A stretch of 64,000 bases of DNA from Faucicola sp902506215. Its GTDB lineage: Bacteria; Pseudomonadota; Gammaproteobacteria; Pseudomonadales; Moraxellaceae. The notes beneath the pieces were generated by a model that saw only the letters and a list, made by a program, of their open reading frames with translations, ran no database searches and had not been told where the DNA came from. Both the position numbers and the translations under genes were made by a program. Shown here piece after piece: positions 34,923 to 44,816 of this stretch. How positions within the stretch are numbered: position 1 is the stretch's first letter; every line of letters begins with the position of its first letter. The DNA lies in contig CP069437.1 in the NCBI GenBank assembly GCA_016888885.1, forward strand, positions 992,001 to 1,056,000, written 5' to 3'.

Positions 34923-35363
34923 TCAATTTCCATCACAACGCAGTTAGCACAAACCTTCATTGATTATGCTAAGCCAATAAATAGACACATAATAAAGTAA
35001 AATTTTGCGTAAGTAATGACATTTTTACTGAGCTTTATCAAGTTGCAACATCACCTCTATTACAATTTCACTTTTTTGATATTTCCCTTAGCCTATTTTT
35101 CGATTGACGTTTCCAAATCTTTAGATTTTGCCTAGACTTACTTATCGATTAAATAAACTTTTACTAGCTTGACCTTAGTCTTTTTAGTTTGTAAGCTAAC
35201 AAAATCTTGCAACATTATAGAAACAATGTATAAAAACAATCTATAAAAAAAATGTGGCGTGGCTTTATTAATGGCATAGACAATAGCAAAGCCAGTCAAA
35301 TATAGGATTAAGCGCTTAATTAGGACAATGGATTCTGGCAAGAATCTATCACAAGGATGTTTT
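34923..35363. other. Divergent spacer between the ATP-grasp and fatty-acid transporter genes
   Basis: AT-rich, about 440 bp. A 67-codon minus-strand frame (35138-35341) has no ribosome site or family signal and is not annotated. Promoters for both flanking genes must be here. Confidence 0.45.
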
Positions 35364-36770
35364 ATGCAAACTTCTCAAAATATGCTACAACGTTTTGCCA
35401 TTCGCGTCAGCGATTGGGCAGAAAAATGGTTTCCAGATTCTTATGTTTTCGCTGCACTCGGTGTTATCATCGTGGCGATTGCTGCAATGGCAATTGGGGC
35501 GCCGGCTCAACAAGTCGCATTAGCGTTTGGTGACGGATTTTGGAGCTTGATTCCCTTTACGCTGCAGATGTGTATGCTGATTGTGGTCGGCTTTGTGGTG
35601 TCGGTCTCCAAACCGGTGCAAAAATTCATTGAAATGCTAGCGCGTCTGCCTAAAAGTGGTACTGGCGCTATTGTTTTGGTCGCAATTATCAGTCTATTGG
35701 TATCGCTTATCAACTGGGCAATGAGTACCGTACTAACTGCGCTACTGGTTATTGCCTTAGCCAAGCGCAAAGAACTGCGTATGGATTACCGTGCAGCCGC
35801 TGCTGCTGCGGTCGTTGGTATGGGGGCTACATGGGCATTGGGTATTAGTTCTTCTGCTGCTCAGCTACAAGCCAATAAAAAGAGTATCCCTGACTCGATT
35901 ATCAATTTATCAGGGGTGATTCCTTTTACCGAAACTATTTTTTTACCTCAATCAATGTTGATGGCAGGGATTTTGATTGTGCTATCTGTTGCTATCGCGT
36001 TCTGGTCGGCGCCGAAAGGTGACAACATTAAGACCGTAGAGGATTTTGGCATTACCTTTGATGACGAGGTTAAAGAAGTTAAAAGTAAGCGCCCGGGTGA
36101 CTGGTTAGAAAACTCACCAATTTTAACCGTGCTAGTAGTGCTACTAGGTGCGGTTTGGATGATTAATGAATTTACCAAAAGTAATCCGATTATCGCTATT
36201 TCAAGCCTCAATACTTACAATTTTATTTTTTTGATGATTGGACTGGCATTGCATGGCACGCCACGAAATTTTTTAGAAGCCGTATCAAAAGCGGTTCCTG
36301 CTATTTCAGGCGTACTAATTCAATTCCCCCTGTATGGTAGTATTGCTTTCATCATGACCAAAGCATTAAATGGTGCTGATTTGTCGCTATCTCACTATAT
36401 TGCAGAGTTCTTTGTATCAATCGCGTCAAAAGAAACCTTCTCAGTGGTAATGGGAATTTATTCTGCGATTTTAGGCTTTTTTATTCCTTCAGGCGGTGGC
36501 AAATGGATTATTGAAGCGCCTTATGTGTTGCAAGCTGCCAATGATTTAAAAGTCCATCTAGGATGGGCGGTACAAGTCTATAATGCCGCAGAAGCACTAC
36601 CGAACTTAATTAACCCTTTTTTTATGCTACCCATGTTAGGTATTTTAAAAATTAAACCCAAAGATGTGATGGGTTTTACAGTAACCCAGCTAATTTTTCA
36701 TATACCTGTGGTATTGATTCTATTATGGCTATTAGGTACGACATTGACTTATAAACCACCTATGCTTTAA
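35364..36770 (+). CDS. Short-chain fatty-acid transporter (AtoE family)
   Basis: Inner-membrane permease of 468 aa; ATG 35364 follows AAGGA, the in-frame upstream extension to 35328 is unlikely. About eleven to twelve hydrophobic helices. It shows AtoE-family segments: RVSDWAEKWFPDSYVFAALGVI, FWSLIPFTLQMCMLIVVGFVVS, INWAMSTVLTALLVIALAKR, WALGISSSAAQLQAN, FFIPSGGGKWIIEAPYVLQAA and INPFFMLPMLGILK. The family takes up short-chain fatty acids such as butyrate or acetoacetate. No ato CoA-transferase genes are adjacent, so the catabolic partner is elsewhere. Confidence 0.9.
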   Translation: MQTSQNMLQRFAIRVSDWAEKWFPDSYVFAALGVIIVAIAAMAIGAPAQQVALAFGDGFWSLIPFTLQMCMLIVVGFVVSVSKPVQKFIEMLARLPKSGTGAIVLVAIISLLVSLINWAMSTVLTALLVIALAKRKELRMDYRAAAAAAVVGMGATWALGISSSAAQLQANKKSIPDSIINLSGVIPFTETIFLPQSMLMAGILIVLSVAIAFWSAPKGDNIKTVEDFGITFDDEVKEVKSKRPGDWLENSPILTVLVVLLGAVWMINEFTKSNPIIAISSLNTYNFIFLMIGLALHGTPRNFLEAVSKAVPAISGVLIQFPLYGSIAFIMTKALNGADLSLSHYIAEFFVSIASKETFSVVMGIYSAILGFFIPSGGGKWIIEAPYVLQAANDLKVHLGWAVQVYNAAEALPNLINPFFMLPMLGILKIKPKDVMGFTVTQLIFHIPVVLILLWLLGTTLTYKPPML

Positions 36771-36781
36771 AAAACTTTTGC

Positions 36782-36822
36782 AAAAAAAACGAATGCCATC
36801 CCACAGTGACATTCGTTTTTTT
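36782..36822 (+). terminator. Terminator of the AtoE-type gene
   Basis: A-run + CGAATG / CATTCG + T-run with a 14-base loop. Confidence 0.85.
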
Positions 36823-36956
36823 AACTTCACAATTTATCTATGTTTCGAGGGTGAGGGTGCTCGATAAAAGTTATTGTTTTAGCCATAAAACGCAGTATAA
36901 TCCATAAGATTTTTTTTACTCACCATTAACTTTTGCTTTTACATGGAGATTTGCCC

Positions 36957-39008
36957 ATGCAAGTTCAGCCTATCGGTGATATGTATGCCAATCACAAAGA
37001 ATTGACGCTAAGGGGCATTATTCTTGGGGCATTAATCACTGTTATCTTTACCGCGTCCAATGTATATCTTGGACTTAAGGTCGGTTTAACGTTTGCCTCG
37101 TCCATTCCGGCGGCGGTGATATCAATGGCGGTTTTAAAATTTGCCAAAGATAGCAATATTCTTGAGAATAATATTGTACAAACCCAAGCTTCGGCGGCAG
37201 GTACTTTATCGTCCATTATCTTTGTGTTGCCAGCGCTATTAATGCTCGGTTATTGGACAGGGTTTCCATTTTGGCAAACCACTATTTTATGTATCGCTGG
37301 CGGTATCTTGGGGGTGATTTTTACTATTCCACTTCGCTATGCGATGGTGGTAAACAGTGATTTGCCGTACCCTGAAGGCGTTGCCGCTGCTGAAATTTTG
37401 CGGGCAGGCGAACAGGATACATCAGATGATACCCCCGCTCAGTCAGATGCCTCAACAGGCGCCAAGGATATTGTGATTGGTGGCGCGTTATCAGGCATTG
37501 TAGCGTTTTTGACCGGTGGACTTAGGGTATTGGCAGATTCGGCAGGCTACTGGTTTAAAGCAGGCTCGGCGATTACCCAATTACCCATGGGGTTTTCCTT
37601 GGCGCTACTTGGCGCAGGCTATCTAGTTGGTGTAGCGGGCGGTATTGCTATTTTGCTGGGTATCATTATTGCTTGGGGTGCAGCGGTGCCGATATTGACG
37701 AGCATGACGCCTCAGCCCAGTGACATGGAAATGTCGGCATTTGCCATGAAAATCTGGAAGGAAAACGTCCGTTTTATTGGTGCAGGTACCATTGGTGTTG
37801 CCGCAATTTGGACGCTACTGACGCTCATGAAGCCAATGATTGAGGGATTAAAAATTTCCATGCAGGCGCTCAAAGGTGGCAATTCATCAAACCTCAGTCG
37901 TATGGAGCAGGATTTATCGCCCAAGGTTATGATCGGCTGGACGGTGGTAATGACGTTGTTATTGGCGGTTAGTTTCTATCAGTTTGTGGCGGATGCAAGC
38001 TTGCCAGCGGGTTTGGCATGGTTGCTGGTGTTGGTTTGTACCGCGGTCACCTTTATCATTGGTTTCTTGGTAGCGGCAGCGTGTGGTTATATGGCGGGCT
38101 TGGTTGGATCGTCGTCTAGCCCAATTTCAGGTATTGGTATTATCTCAATTGTGGTGATTTCGCTCATTTTATTGCTCGTTGGTAATGCCTATCCGCAATT
38201 GTTAACCACGGGTGATGGCAAATTTGTCACCGCGTTGGCGTTGTTCTGTGGTTCAGCGGTATTATGTGTGGCGACGATTTCAAATGATAATTTGCAAGAC
38301 TTAAAAACGGGTTACTTGGTAAAAGCCACACCTTGGCGTCAGCAAATTGCCTTAATGATTGGTGTCGTGGTAGGTGCATTGGTAATCTCCCCTATTTTAG
38401 AACTACTGTACAAAGCTTACGGCTTTACTGGGGCATTGCCTCGCCCTGATATGGATGCCTCGCAAGCCTTGGGCGCACCGCAAGCAACCTTGATGACCAC
38501 GATTGCCAAAGGGATTTTCGCGCATAATTTGAACTGGGACTTTATCCTTATCGGTGTGCTGATTGGTGCGGTACTGATTGTCGCTGATACCTTATTACGC
38601 AAAACTTCAGCGGGTAAATACAGCTTGCCAGTATTGGCAGTGGGTATGGGCATTTATTTGCCACCTACCATTAATATGCCGATTTTTATAGGCTCGGTGT
38701 TGGCATGGTGGATTAAAAACCATATCACCAAAAACAGTGCAGCGGCGCAACGTGAGCGCAACTTAAAGTTTGCAGAGCGCAAAGGCACGTTATTTGCTGC
38801 AGGGTTAATTGTGGGCGAAAGCTTGATTGGTGTTATTATGGCGTTTATTATCGCCGCGTCAGTCACGACGGGCGGCTCAGATGCACCGCTGGCGCTTAAA
38901 CTTGCCAATTGGGACAACATTGCCCAATGGCTAGGGTTATTGGCATTTGTATTGGCTATCGTGATATTAGCCAGACGCGTGTTGAGCAGTGCCAAAACAT
39001 CGGCATAA
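36957..39008 (+). CDS. OPT-family oligopeptide transporter
   Basis: A 683-aa polytopic membrane protein; ATG 36957 with GGAG nine bases upstream (an in-frame TTG at 36933 is discounted). Family segments: ELTLRGIILGALITVIFTASNVYLGLKVGLTFASSIPAAVIS, ILENNIVQTQASAAGTLSSI, LPYPEGVAAAEIL, MAGLVGSSSSPISGIGIISI, and DNLQDLKTGYLVKATPWRQQ. These match the OPT/YSL superfamily (bacterial subclass), proton-coupled importers of oligopeptides or peptide-like siderophores. pepD (peptidase) converges on it, which fits use of imported peptides, but the substrate is not determined. Confidence 0.93.
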   Translation: MQVQPIGDMYANHKELTLRGIILGALITVIFTASNVYLGLKVGLTFASSIPAAVISMAVLKFAKDSNILENNIVQTQASAAGTLSSIIFVLPALLMLGYWTGFPFWQTTILCIAGGILGVIFTIPLRYAMVVNSDLPYPEGVAAAEILRAGEQDTSDDTPAQSDASTGAKDIVIGGALSGIVAFLTGGLRVLADSAGYWFKAGSAITQLPMGFSLALLGAGYLVGVAGGIAILLGIIIAWGAAVPILTSMTPQPSDMEMSAFAMKIWKENVRFIGAGTIGVAAIWTLLTLMKPMIEGLKISMQALKGGNSSNLSRMEQDLSPKVMIGWTVVMTLLLAVSFYQFVADASLPAGLAWLLVLVCTAVTFIIGFLVAAACGYMAGLVGSSSSPISGIGIISIVVISLILLLVGNAYPQLLTTGDGKFVTALALFCGSAVLCVATISNDNLQDLKTGYLVKATPWRQQIALMIGVVVGALVISPILELLYKAYGFTGALPRPDMDASQALGAPQATLMTTIAKGIFAHNLNWDFILIGVLIGAVLIVADTLLRKTSAGKYSLPVLAVGMGIYLPPTINMPIFIGSVLAWWIKNHITKNSAAAQRERNLKFAERKGTLFAAGLIVGESLIGVIMAFIIAASVTTGGSDAPLALKLANWDNIAQWLGLLAFVLAIVILARRVLSSAKTSA

Positions 39009-39038
39009 CAAGCATTAAAATCTAACATCCCTATAAAA

Positions 39039-39092
39039 TAAACCCTTGAAAATCAGTAAACCCTTGAAAATCACTGTTTTCAAGGGTTTTTT
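39039..39092 (+). terminator. Terminator after the OPT gene, with a duplicated arm
   Basis: A 13-bp stem (39058-39070 with 39077-39089), AAACCCTTGAAAA and its complement with a 6-base loop, then T-run. The left arm is also present as a direct copy immediately upstream (from 39039). Confidence 0.88.
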
Positions 39093-39194
39093 ATGTATCG
39101 CGGTATAAGCAAATCGGCTCAAAACCCTAGATTTAAAACTTTAGCGACGACATTTTTTCGCGACTGTGATAGCAGCATGAGCAATCATTAGCAA

Positions 39195-40709
39195 TTACAA
39201 AACTTTTAATAAGTCTAATAACACCTGCCAAGTTTTTGCCACGCTGGCGATTTCTACGCGCTCTTTGGGTGAGTGTGCCGCACGGATATTTGGACCAAAA
39301 GAAATCATGTCCATGTTTGGCGCTTTACCTTTAAATATGCCGCATTCAAGACCGGCATGAATCACCTGCAGCTTTGGCTCGCCTGCAAAATGACTCGCCA
39401 TCACAGATTTTGCCACTGCCAATAGCTTAGAATTTGGGTCAGGTTGCCAGCCTGGATAATCATCGCTTAACTCTAGCGCCGCCCCTGCCAAATCTGCTAA
39501 AGCTTGTAGCCGCTGGGCGATATCATCTTTTGGGGTTTCACCCAAAGATCGCATCAGACAACGTATCTCAAGGGTGGCGGTTTGATTATTGTCATGAGTT
39601 TGGCCAAGCTTTACCACACCCGTGCTAATTGATGTATCTACCACGCCGGCAAAACTATCGCTCATCCGTATCACGCCATTGGGTAGGCTACGCAGCAAGT
39701 TAAGCACACGCTGACTGTCGGCTATACTAAGAGCGGAAAGGTTGCTAGATGCCGGTGACAGCGCGTCCGTGGTGACTATTTTTTCAATAGTGACGGTCAG
39801 GTTGGGTTCCGTGATTTTATATTCAGCTTGTAGCGTTTGCAAGATAGTGGGAAGCAACTGGCTGATACGGTCAAAATCACCCAACACCGCCGCAGTGGCT
39901 TCGCGCGTAATCACATTTCGCAATACCCCACCTGTCCAGTGTTGTAAATAAAAAGGCGATGAGCCAAACAGGCTTGCCAGCACGCGCGCCAGTAATAAGT
40001 TAGCATTGGCTAAGCCTTTATGAATATCAATGCCAGAGTGCCCACCTTGTAGCCCGCTCACCTTAATCACCATCGGCGTGACATCCTCGGTTACGGTAAT
40101 GAGCGAGGAAGTTAACTGAAATGTGGCATCACGCCCGCCAGCACAGCCAATAAACAGTTCACCTTCATCTTCTGAGTCAAGGTTAATCATCGCAGGTGCG
40201 GTCAGCCACTCTGGGTGAATGGCTTGGACGCCGCCCATGCCGATTTCTTCTTCACAAGTCAAAATCAACTCAAGTGGTGGATGGACAATATCATCACTAA
40301 ACGCTACCGCCAATGCCATAGCAAGCCCAATACCATTATCTGCCCCAAGCGTCGTATCGCTTGCCCAGACCCAATCGTCTTTAATGACAGGTTTGATAGG
40401 GTCGGTGATAAAATCATGGTTGGTGGTTTCCCCTTTTTGTGCCACCATGTCAAAATGCGCTTGGATAGCCACCGCAGGATGGTTTGCCATATTGCTATCA
40501 AGCTGTACGCTTGCTGGCTTATAGATAAAAATATTGCCTTTTTCATCTTTTTTGACCGTTAACCCGTATGGCTGTCCGCGGGTTTGGACTGCTTGAACAA
40601 TAAAGTCACCCAATGCGTGTTCATGAAAAGTAGGATGTGGAATAGCACAAATTTGATCAAACCATTGCCAAACAGCAGTGGGTGACAGTTGAGAGAGGTT
40701 GGTTGTCAT
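39195..40709 (-). CDS. pepD: Aminoacyl-histidine dipeptidase (peptidase D, M20)
   Basis: Cytosolic zinc dipeptidase of 504 aa that hydrolyses Xaa-His and other dipeptides. Motifs: the N-terminal ICAIPHPTFHEHALGDFI, VAIQAHFDMVAQKGE (first metal His and Asp), LGADNGIGLAMALAV (bridging Asp), LTCEEEIGMGGVQA (catalytic Glu), INLDSEDEGELFIGCAGG, LQGGHSGIDIHKGLANAN, and HAGLECGIFKGKAPNMDMISFGPNI near the C-terminus. It matches PepD rather than PepT by length and by the LDSEDEGE signature. It has no gene partner on the minus strand. Confidence 0.93.
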   Translation of the reverse strand: MTTNLSQLSPTAVWQWFDQICAIPHPTFHEHALGDFIVQAVQTRGQPYGLTVKKDEKGNIFIYKPASVQLDSNMANHPAVAIQAHFDMVAQKGETTNHDFITDPIKPVIKDDWVWASDTTLGADNGIGLAMALAVAFSDDIVHPPLELILTCEEEIGMGGVQAIHPEWLTAPAMINLDSEDEGELFIGCAGGRDATFQLTSSLITVTEDVTPMVIKVSGLQGGHSGIDIHKGLANANLLLARVLASLFGSSPFYLQHWTGGVLRNVITREATAAVLGDFDRISQLLPTILQTLQAEYKITEPNLTVTIEKIVTTDALSPASSNLSALSIADSQRVLNLLRSLPNGVIRMSDSFAGVVDTSISTGVVKLGQTHDNNQTATLEIRCLMRSLGETPKDDIAQRLQALADLAGAALELSDDYPGWQPDPNSKLLAVAKSVMASHFAGEPKLQVIHAGLECGIFKGKAPNMDMISFGPNIRAAHSPKERVEIASVAKTWQVLLDLLKVL

Positions 40710-40828
40710 GGTATTGCCTGATTTTTAGTGTATTAACTATCAAAGGCAATATTGTAGCGAATTTTACATACGAATGGTCAGCTTATTTCTGGTTAGCTTA
40801 GTTATAGCGCGATTGGCAAATGCACAGT

Positions 40829-40856
40829 AATATTCCATTTTAGAAAATGGAATATT
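40829..40856. promoter_or_regulatory. 28-bp perfect palindrome upstream of tauA
   Basis: A 13-bp arm AATATTCCATTTT, two central bases AG, then its exact complement. It ends about 80 bases before the tauA start. No T-tract follows and the loop is only two bases, so a protein-binding operator is more likely than a terminator. Nearby ACAGAATAT also occurs twice (40872, 40915). Confidence 0.75.
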
Positions 40857-40937
40857 GTTAATATTATTTTACAGAATATACAGGTTTTTACATAATAATT
40901 CACATACAGAATATCTATGATGAATTAAGGGGTAAAA

Positions 40938-42017
40938 ATGACTAAGCAAAATAAATTATTCGCGGCAGGGTTGACCGCAGGGATTGCGGCGATTGGCGCG
41001 GGCTATGTTTATTCTCAATCAAATTCGCAGTCACAAGCTCAGTCACAAAATCAAGCAACGCCCACCAGCGCATCTTCAACGGGCAACACATCAACCGCAG
41101 ATAGCAAGCAAGCCGTTACCATTGCTTATCAAACCGGGGTTGACCCAGCCAAACTTGCTCAAGCCGACAAAACCTATGAACAAACCACGCAGCGTGATAT
41201 CAATTGGCGAAAATTTGATACCGGTGCAGACGTCGTTGCTGCTATTAGTGCCGGCAGCATTGATATTGGCAATATCGGCTCAAGTCCATTGGCAGCCGCT
41301 GCCACCAAAGGCGTACCGCTTCAAGTTTTTTTGGTGACCAGTGAAATCGGTGAAGCGGAAAGCTTGGTCGTCAGAAATGCTAGTAATATCAAAACACCGC
41401 AAGATTTAATCGGTAAAAAAATTGCCGTACCCTATGTTTCTACCACCCATTACAGTTTGCTTGCCGCGCTGAAGCATTGGAACATTGACCCAAACAAAGT
41501 CACCATTATTAATCTTCGTCCACCGGAAATCAATGCAGCTTGGGAGCGAGGAGATATTGATGCCACCTATGTTTGGGAGCCGGTTTTAAGTAAAGTCAAA
41601 GCCACTGGGCATGTTTTGACGACTTCAAAAGAAGTGGCTAGCTGGGGTAGTCCGACCTATGACTTATGGGTGGCGCGTAAAGATTTTGCCCAAAAAAATC
41701 CTGACTTCTTAAAACAGTTCGTCAAAATCAGCACCGATGCCACCGGTAAATATAGCCAAGACCCTAAAGCCTTTATTGGTAATGCTAGTAACGTGCAAAA
41801 AATTGCGCAAATTACCGGTTCAACACCGAGCGATATCAGCAACCTACTGGCAGGCAATCGTTATCTACCCGTCAGTGAACAGCAGACTTTGCTACAAAAA
41901 CCATTTGCTGACAACATCCGCAAAACGGCTGAATTTCTTAAATCACAAGGCAAGGTAGATACCGTATTAGCCGATTATTCAGATTTTGTCACCAACCAAT
42001 ATTTGGATAGCAAGTAG
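40938..42017 (+). CDS. tauA: Taurine ABC transporter substrate-binding protein
   Basis: Periplasmic binding protein of 359 aa, first gene of tauABCD. ATG follows AAGGGG. The N-terminus has a signal peptide (LFAAGLTAGIAAIGAGYVYSQ), then a Ser/Gln-rich linker and the mature domain VTIAYQTGVDPAKLAQADKTYEQ, VVAAISAGSIDIGNIGSSPLAAAATKGVPLQVFLV, IKTPQDLIGKKIAVPYVSTTHYSLLAAL, INLRPPEINAAWERGDIDATYVWEPVLS. This is the TauA/SsuA family; with tauD in the operon, taurine is the likely ligand. Expected to be induced under sulfate limitation. Confidence 0.93.
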   Translation: MTKQNKLFAAGLTAGIAAIGAGYVYSQSNSQSQAQSQNQATPTSASSTGNTSTADSKQAVTIAYQTGVDPAKLAQADKTYEQTTQRDINWRKFDTGADVVAAISAGSIDIGNIGSSPLAAAATKGVPLQVFLVTSEIGEAESLVVRNASNIKTPQDLIGKKIAVPYVSTTHYSLLAALKHWNIDPNKVTIINLRPPEINAAWERGDIDATYVWEPVLSKVKATGHVLTTSKEVASWGSPTYDLWVARKDFAQKNPDFLKQFVKISTDATGKYSQDPKAFIGNASNVQKIAQITGSTPSDISNLLAGNRYLPVSEQQTLLQKPFADNIRKTAEFLKSQGKVDTVLADYSDFVTNQYLDSK

Positions 42018-42046
42018 TAGCAAGGCTTAATAAGGAATGAGATAGC

Positions 42047-42826
42047 ATGAGCGGATTAGTGATTGAAAATTTAAGCGTACAGTATCCAACTACCCAGTCC
42101 AATAGCCACCCCACCTTGGCGCTTGATAAGGTGAATTTATCATTGGCAGCGCAAAGTTTTTGTGTGGTGCTTGGGGCATCAGGCTGCGGTAAAAGCACTT
42201 TGCTCAACACTATTGCAGGCTTTATTCCTGTGACCCAAGGCGCGTTAAGCCTAGACGGTCAAGCCATCACCAAGCCCAGTGTGGATAGAGCGGTGGTATT
42301 TCAAAACCATGCGTTATTCCCTTGGCTCAATGTCGCTGACAACGTCAGTTTTGCCGGCAAATTAGCAGGGGTCGATGCCAAAACCCAAGCCAAACAAACC
42401 GAGCAAATTTTGCAGTGGGTAGGACTAGAACATGCTGCGGAAAAATCGATTTGGGAATTATCAGGCGGGATGCAACAACGTGTGGGCATCGCCCGCGTAC
42501 TAGCATCAAAAGCCAAAATGCTATTACTAGATGAGCCGTTTGCTGCCCTCGATGCTTTTATGCGCGAATCCATGCAAGAGCTACTGCTCAATATTTGGCA
42601 ACAAAGCAAACGACAAATATTGTTGATTTCGCACGATATTGAAGAAGCGTTATTTTTGGCAACCGACTTGGTGGTGATGGGTCAAGGAAAAATTCTGCAC
42701 CATTACCAGCCGACTTTTAGCCAACGCTTTGCCCAAGGACAAAGCACCCGCGCCATAAAATCAGACCGTGAGTTTATTGAATGGCGAGAACAGTTATTTC
42801 AGCAAATTGTGGCGGGTCGTATTTGA
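42047..42826 (+). CDS. tauB: Taurine ABC transporter ATPase
   Basis: Cytosolic ATP-binding subunit, 259 aa. Walker A GASGCGKST (residues 43-51), the Q-loop VVFQNHALFPWLNVADNV, signature LSGGMQQRVGIARVLA, Walker B MLLLDEPFAALDA, and the H-switch LLISHDIEEALFLA. Matches the nitrate/sulfonate/taurine ATPase subfamily. Lies 29 bases after tauA and before the permease. Confidence 0.95.
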   Translation: MSGLVIENLSVQYPTTQSNSHPTLALDKVNLSLAAQSFCVVLGASGCGKSTLLNTIAGFIPVTQGALSLDGQAITKPSVDRAVVFQNHALFPWLNVADNVSFAGKLAGVDAKTQAKQTEQILQWVGLEHAAEKSIWELSGGMQQRVGIARVLASKAKMLLLDEPFAALDAFMRESMQELLLNIWQQSKRQILLISHDIEEALFLATDLVVMGQGKILHHYQPTFSQRFAQGQSTRAIKSDREFIEWREQLFQQIVAGRI

Positions 42827-42878
42827 CAGCTGCTAAAACTGCGCCAATTCATCATAATAATTTAACAGGAATTAGGTC

Positions 42879-43784
42879 ATGACGAGCCAAACAATTTCTA
42901 AGATTGATACCGCAACACGTGCCGCTGATAAACCAATCGACCATCAGTCAGCGCCAACTGCAGCCGTTATTGAGACTACCATGACAACACGCCCTACCCG
43001 TGCCTCATCTTTTGTGTCCCAACATCATGGGGTGGTCTGGGGCTTTATCAGTGTGTTTACTGCGTTAGCAATTTGGTGGGCGGTGACTGCGACAGGACTG
43101 GTGCCAAGTTTATTTTTACCAAACCCTACCAGTGTGTGGCAACAGTTTGTCAAAGTCTCCACGGAAGGCTATATGTCGGCAACCTTGATACAGCATACCT
43201 TTGCCAGCCTAGGACGGGTATTTATTGCCTTGGTTTTGGCAGTGGTTGTAGGTGTGCCTATCGCAATTTGGATGGGAACCAATCGCACAGTTCAGGCTAT
43301 TTTTGACCCGTTACTCGAGTTTTATCGCCCGATTCCCCCGCTCGCTTATTTGCCATTATTGGTGATTTGGTTAGGGATTGGTGAGCTGACCAAAATCACG
43401 CTTATCTTTTTATCGATTTTAGCACCGATTATTATCTCAACGTTGCAGGGTATTTTAACGGTTAATAAAAGCCGCCAATTTGCTGCGCTATCGCTCGGTG
43501 CGACCCCATCGCAATTACTTTGGCATGTGACATTACCATCGGCTTTACCGCATATCCTAACAGGAATTCGTATTGGTCTAGGTGTGGGTTGGTCGACTTT
43601 GGTGGCAGCTGAATTGGTAGCAGCAACTAAAGGATTAGGCTTTATGATTCAGTCGGCCGCGCAGTTTCTATCGACGGATATTGTCATTCTCGGGATTATA
43701 ATTATTGCGGTGATTGCCTTTATTTTAGAAATTTTATTAAGAAAATTACAAGCCAACCTTGCCCCTTGGTACGGCAAATATTAA
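42879..43784 (+). CDS. tauC: Taurine ABC transporter permease
   Basis: Inner-membrane permease of 301 aa with six helices. The family motif lies in FYRPIPPLAYLPLLVIWLGIGELTKITLIFLSILAPIIISTLQGI; SLGATPSQLLWHVTLPSALPHILTGIRIGLGVGWSTLVAAELVAATKGLGFMIQSA is the typical EAA loop region. The first ~45 residues are hydrophilic and Thr-rich, longer than in E. coli TauC; a later start near the LVPSLFLP segment is not supported by an ATG with a ribosome site. It pairs with tauB. Confidence 0.94.
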   Translation: MTSQTISKIDTATRAADKPIDHQSAPTAAVIETTMTTRPTRASSFVSQHHGVVWGFISVFTALAIWWAVTATGLVPSLFLPNPTSVWQQFVKVSTEGYMSATLIQHTFASLGRVFIALVLAVVVGVPIAIWMGTNRTVQAIFDPLLEFYRPIPPLAYLPLLVIWLGIGELTKITLIFLSILAPIIISTLQGILTVNKSRQFAALSLGATPSQLLWHVTLPSALPHILTGIRIGLGVGWSTLVAAELVAATKGLGFMIQSAAQFLSTDIVILGIIIIAVIAFILEILLRKLQANLAPWYGKY

Positions 43785-43826
43785 AACAGCTGTAACAACT
43801 GATAACTGAACAATTTGGAGATCATC

Positions 43827-44678
43827 ATGACCACGTTAACAATCGAAAAAATCACCCCAAATATTGGCGCCGTGGTGACAGGTGTCGACTTTAGCCAACC
43901 TTTGATAGACGCTCAACAACACGAAATTGAGCAAGCATTATTGACGCATCAAGTCTTATTCTTTCGTAAACAGGCAATTACCCCAAAACAACAAGCGGAT
44001 TTTGCGCGTCAATTTGGCTCACTGCATATTCACCCGATTTTCCCTCAAGCCGATAATCAGCCAGAGATTGTACTGCTTGATAATCATAAAACCGATTTGC
44101 GAGACAATGCCATTTGGCATACCGATGTGGCTTTTAGCGAAACGCCACCGCTTGGCAGTATTTTGGCAGCCAAACAAGTCCCAAGCTTTGGTGGTGATAC
44201 GCTGTGGTCAAGCAGCTATGCCGCGTATGATAATTTATCGCCTGCGTTTCGCGCTTTTTTGGCAGGGTTGACGGCAACGCACAATATTATTCAATCCTTC
44301 CCGCAAGAGCGATTTGGCAATACCCCCGAGGGCTTTGTCCAGTGGCAACAAGCGCAAATTGACAATCCGCCTGTGGTGCATCCCGTCATTCGCACTCACC
44401 CTGTCACTGGTAAAAAATTGATTTTTGTGAATGAGGGCTTTACTACAAAGATAAATGAATTGTCCGACTCAGAAAGTAAAGCGGTACTCAATTTTTTATT
44501 CCAACATATTAGCAAACCTGAGTTTACGGTAAGATGGCACTGGCAAAATGATGACATTGCCTTTTGGGATAATCGCGCCACGCAGCACTATGCGACCCAT
44601 GATTATGGCGATACGGTACATTGTGTCATGCACCGTGCCACTATTAATGGGGATAAACCGTTTTATCATTCAATCTAA
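43827..44678 (+). CDS. tauD: Taurine dioxygenase
   Basis: Fe(II)/2-oxoglutarate dioxygenase that releases sulfite from taurine. 283 aa from ATG 43827, with GGAG upstream; the in-frame TTG at 43815 is discounted. Iron-binding His98-x-Asp100 in WHTDVAF and the distal His269 in HRATING, with Arg270 as the likely 2OG ligand. Substrate-binding segment near VLFFRKQAITPKQQADFARQFGSLHIHP. Completes the operon; sulfite feeds cysteine synthesis. Confidence 0.96.
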   Translation: MTTLTIEKITPNIGAVVTGVDFSQPLIDAQQHEIEQALLTHQVLFFRKQAITPKQQADFARQFGSLHIHPIFPQADNQPEIVLLDNHKTDLRDNAIWHTDVAFSETPPLGSILAAKQVPSFGGDTLWSSSYAAYDNLSPAFRAFLAGLTATHNIIQSFPQERFGNTPEGFVQWQQAQIDNPPVVHPVIRTHPVTGKKLIFVNEGFTTKINELSDSESKAVLNFLFQHISKPEFTVRWHWQNDDIAFWDNRATQHYATHDYGDTVHCVMHRATINGDKPFYHSI

Positions 44679-44816
44679 TGGTTGCTCAATTAATAGCTTC
44701 AACAAACTTTTTATCAAGGATAAAACAATCAATGATAATGAAGTAAACTAAAGGGCAGATGATAGTGAATTTATCAATAGAATTAATGTTTTATATTAAG
44801 GATAAAATCGAGAAAA

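Noticed and set aside
35138..35341. 67-codon hydrophobic minus-strand frame in the spacer before the AtoE gene
   Set aside because: No ribosome site, AT-driven Leu/Ile/Lys composition, located where two divergent promoters should be.
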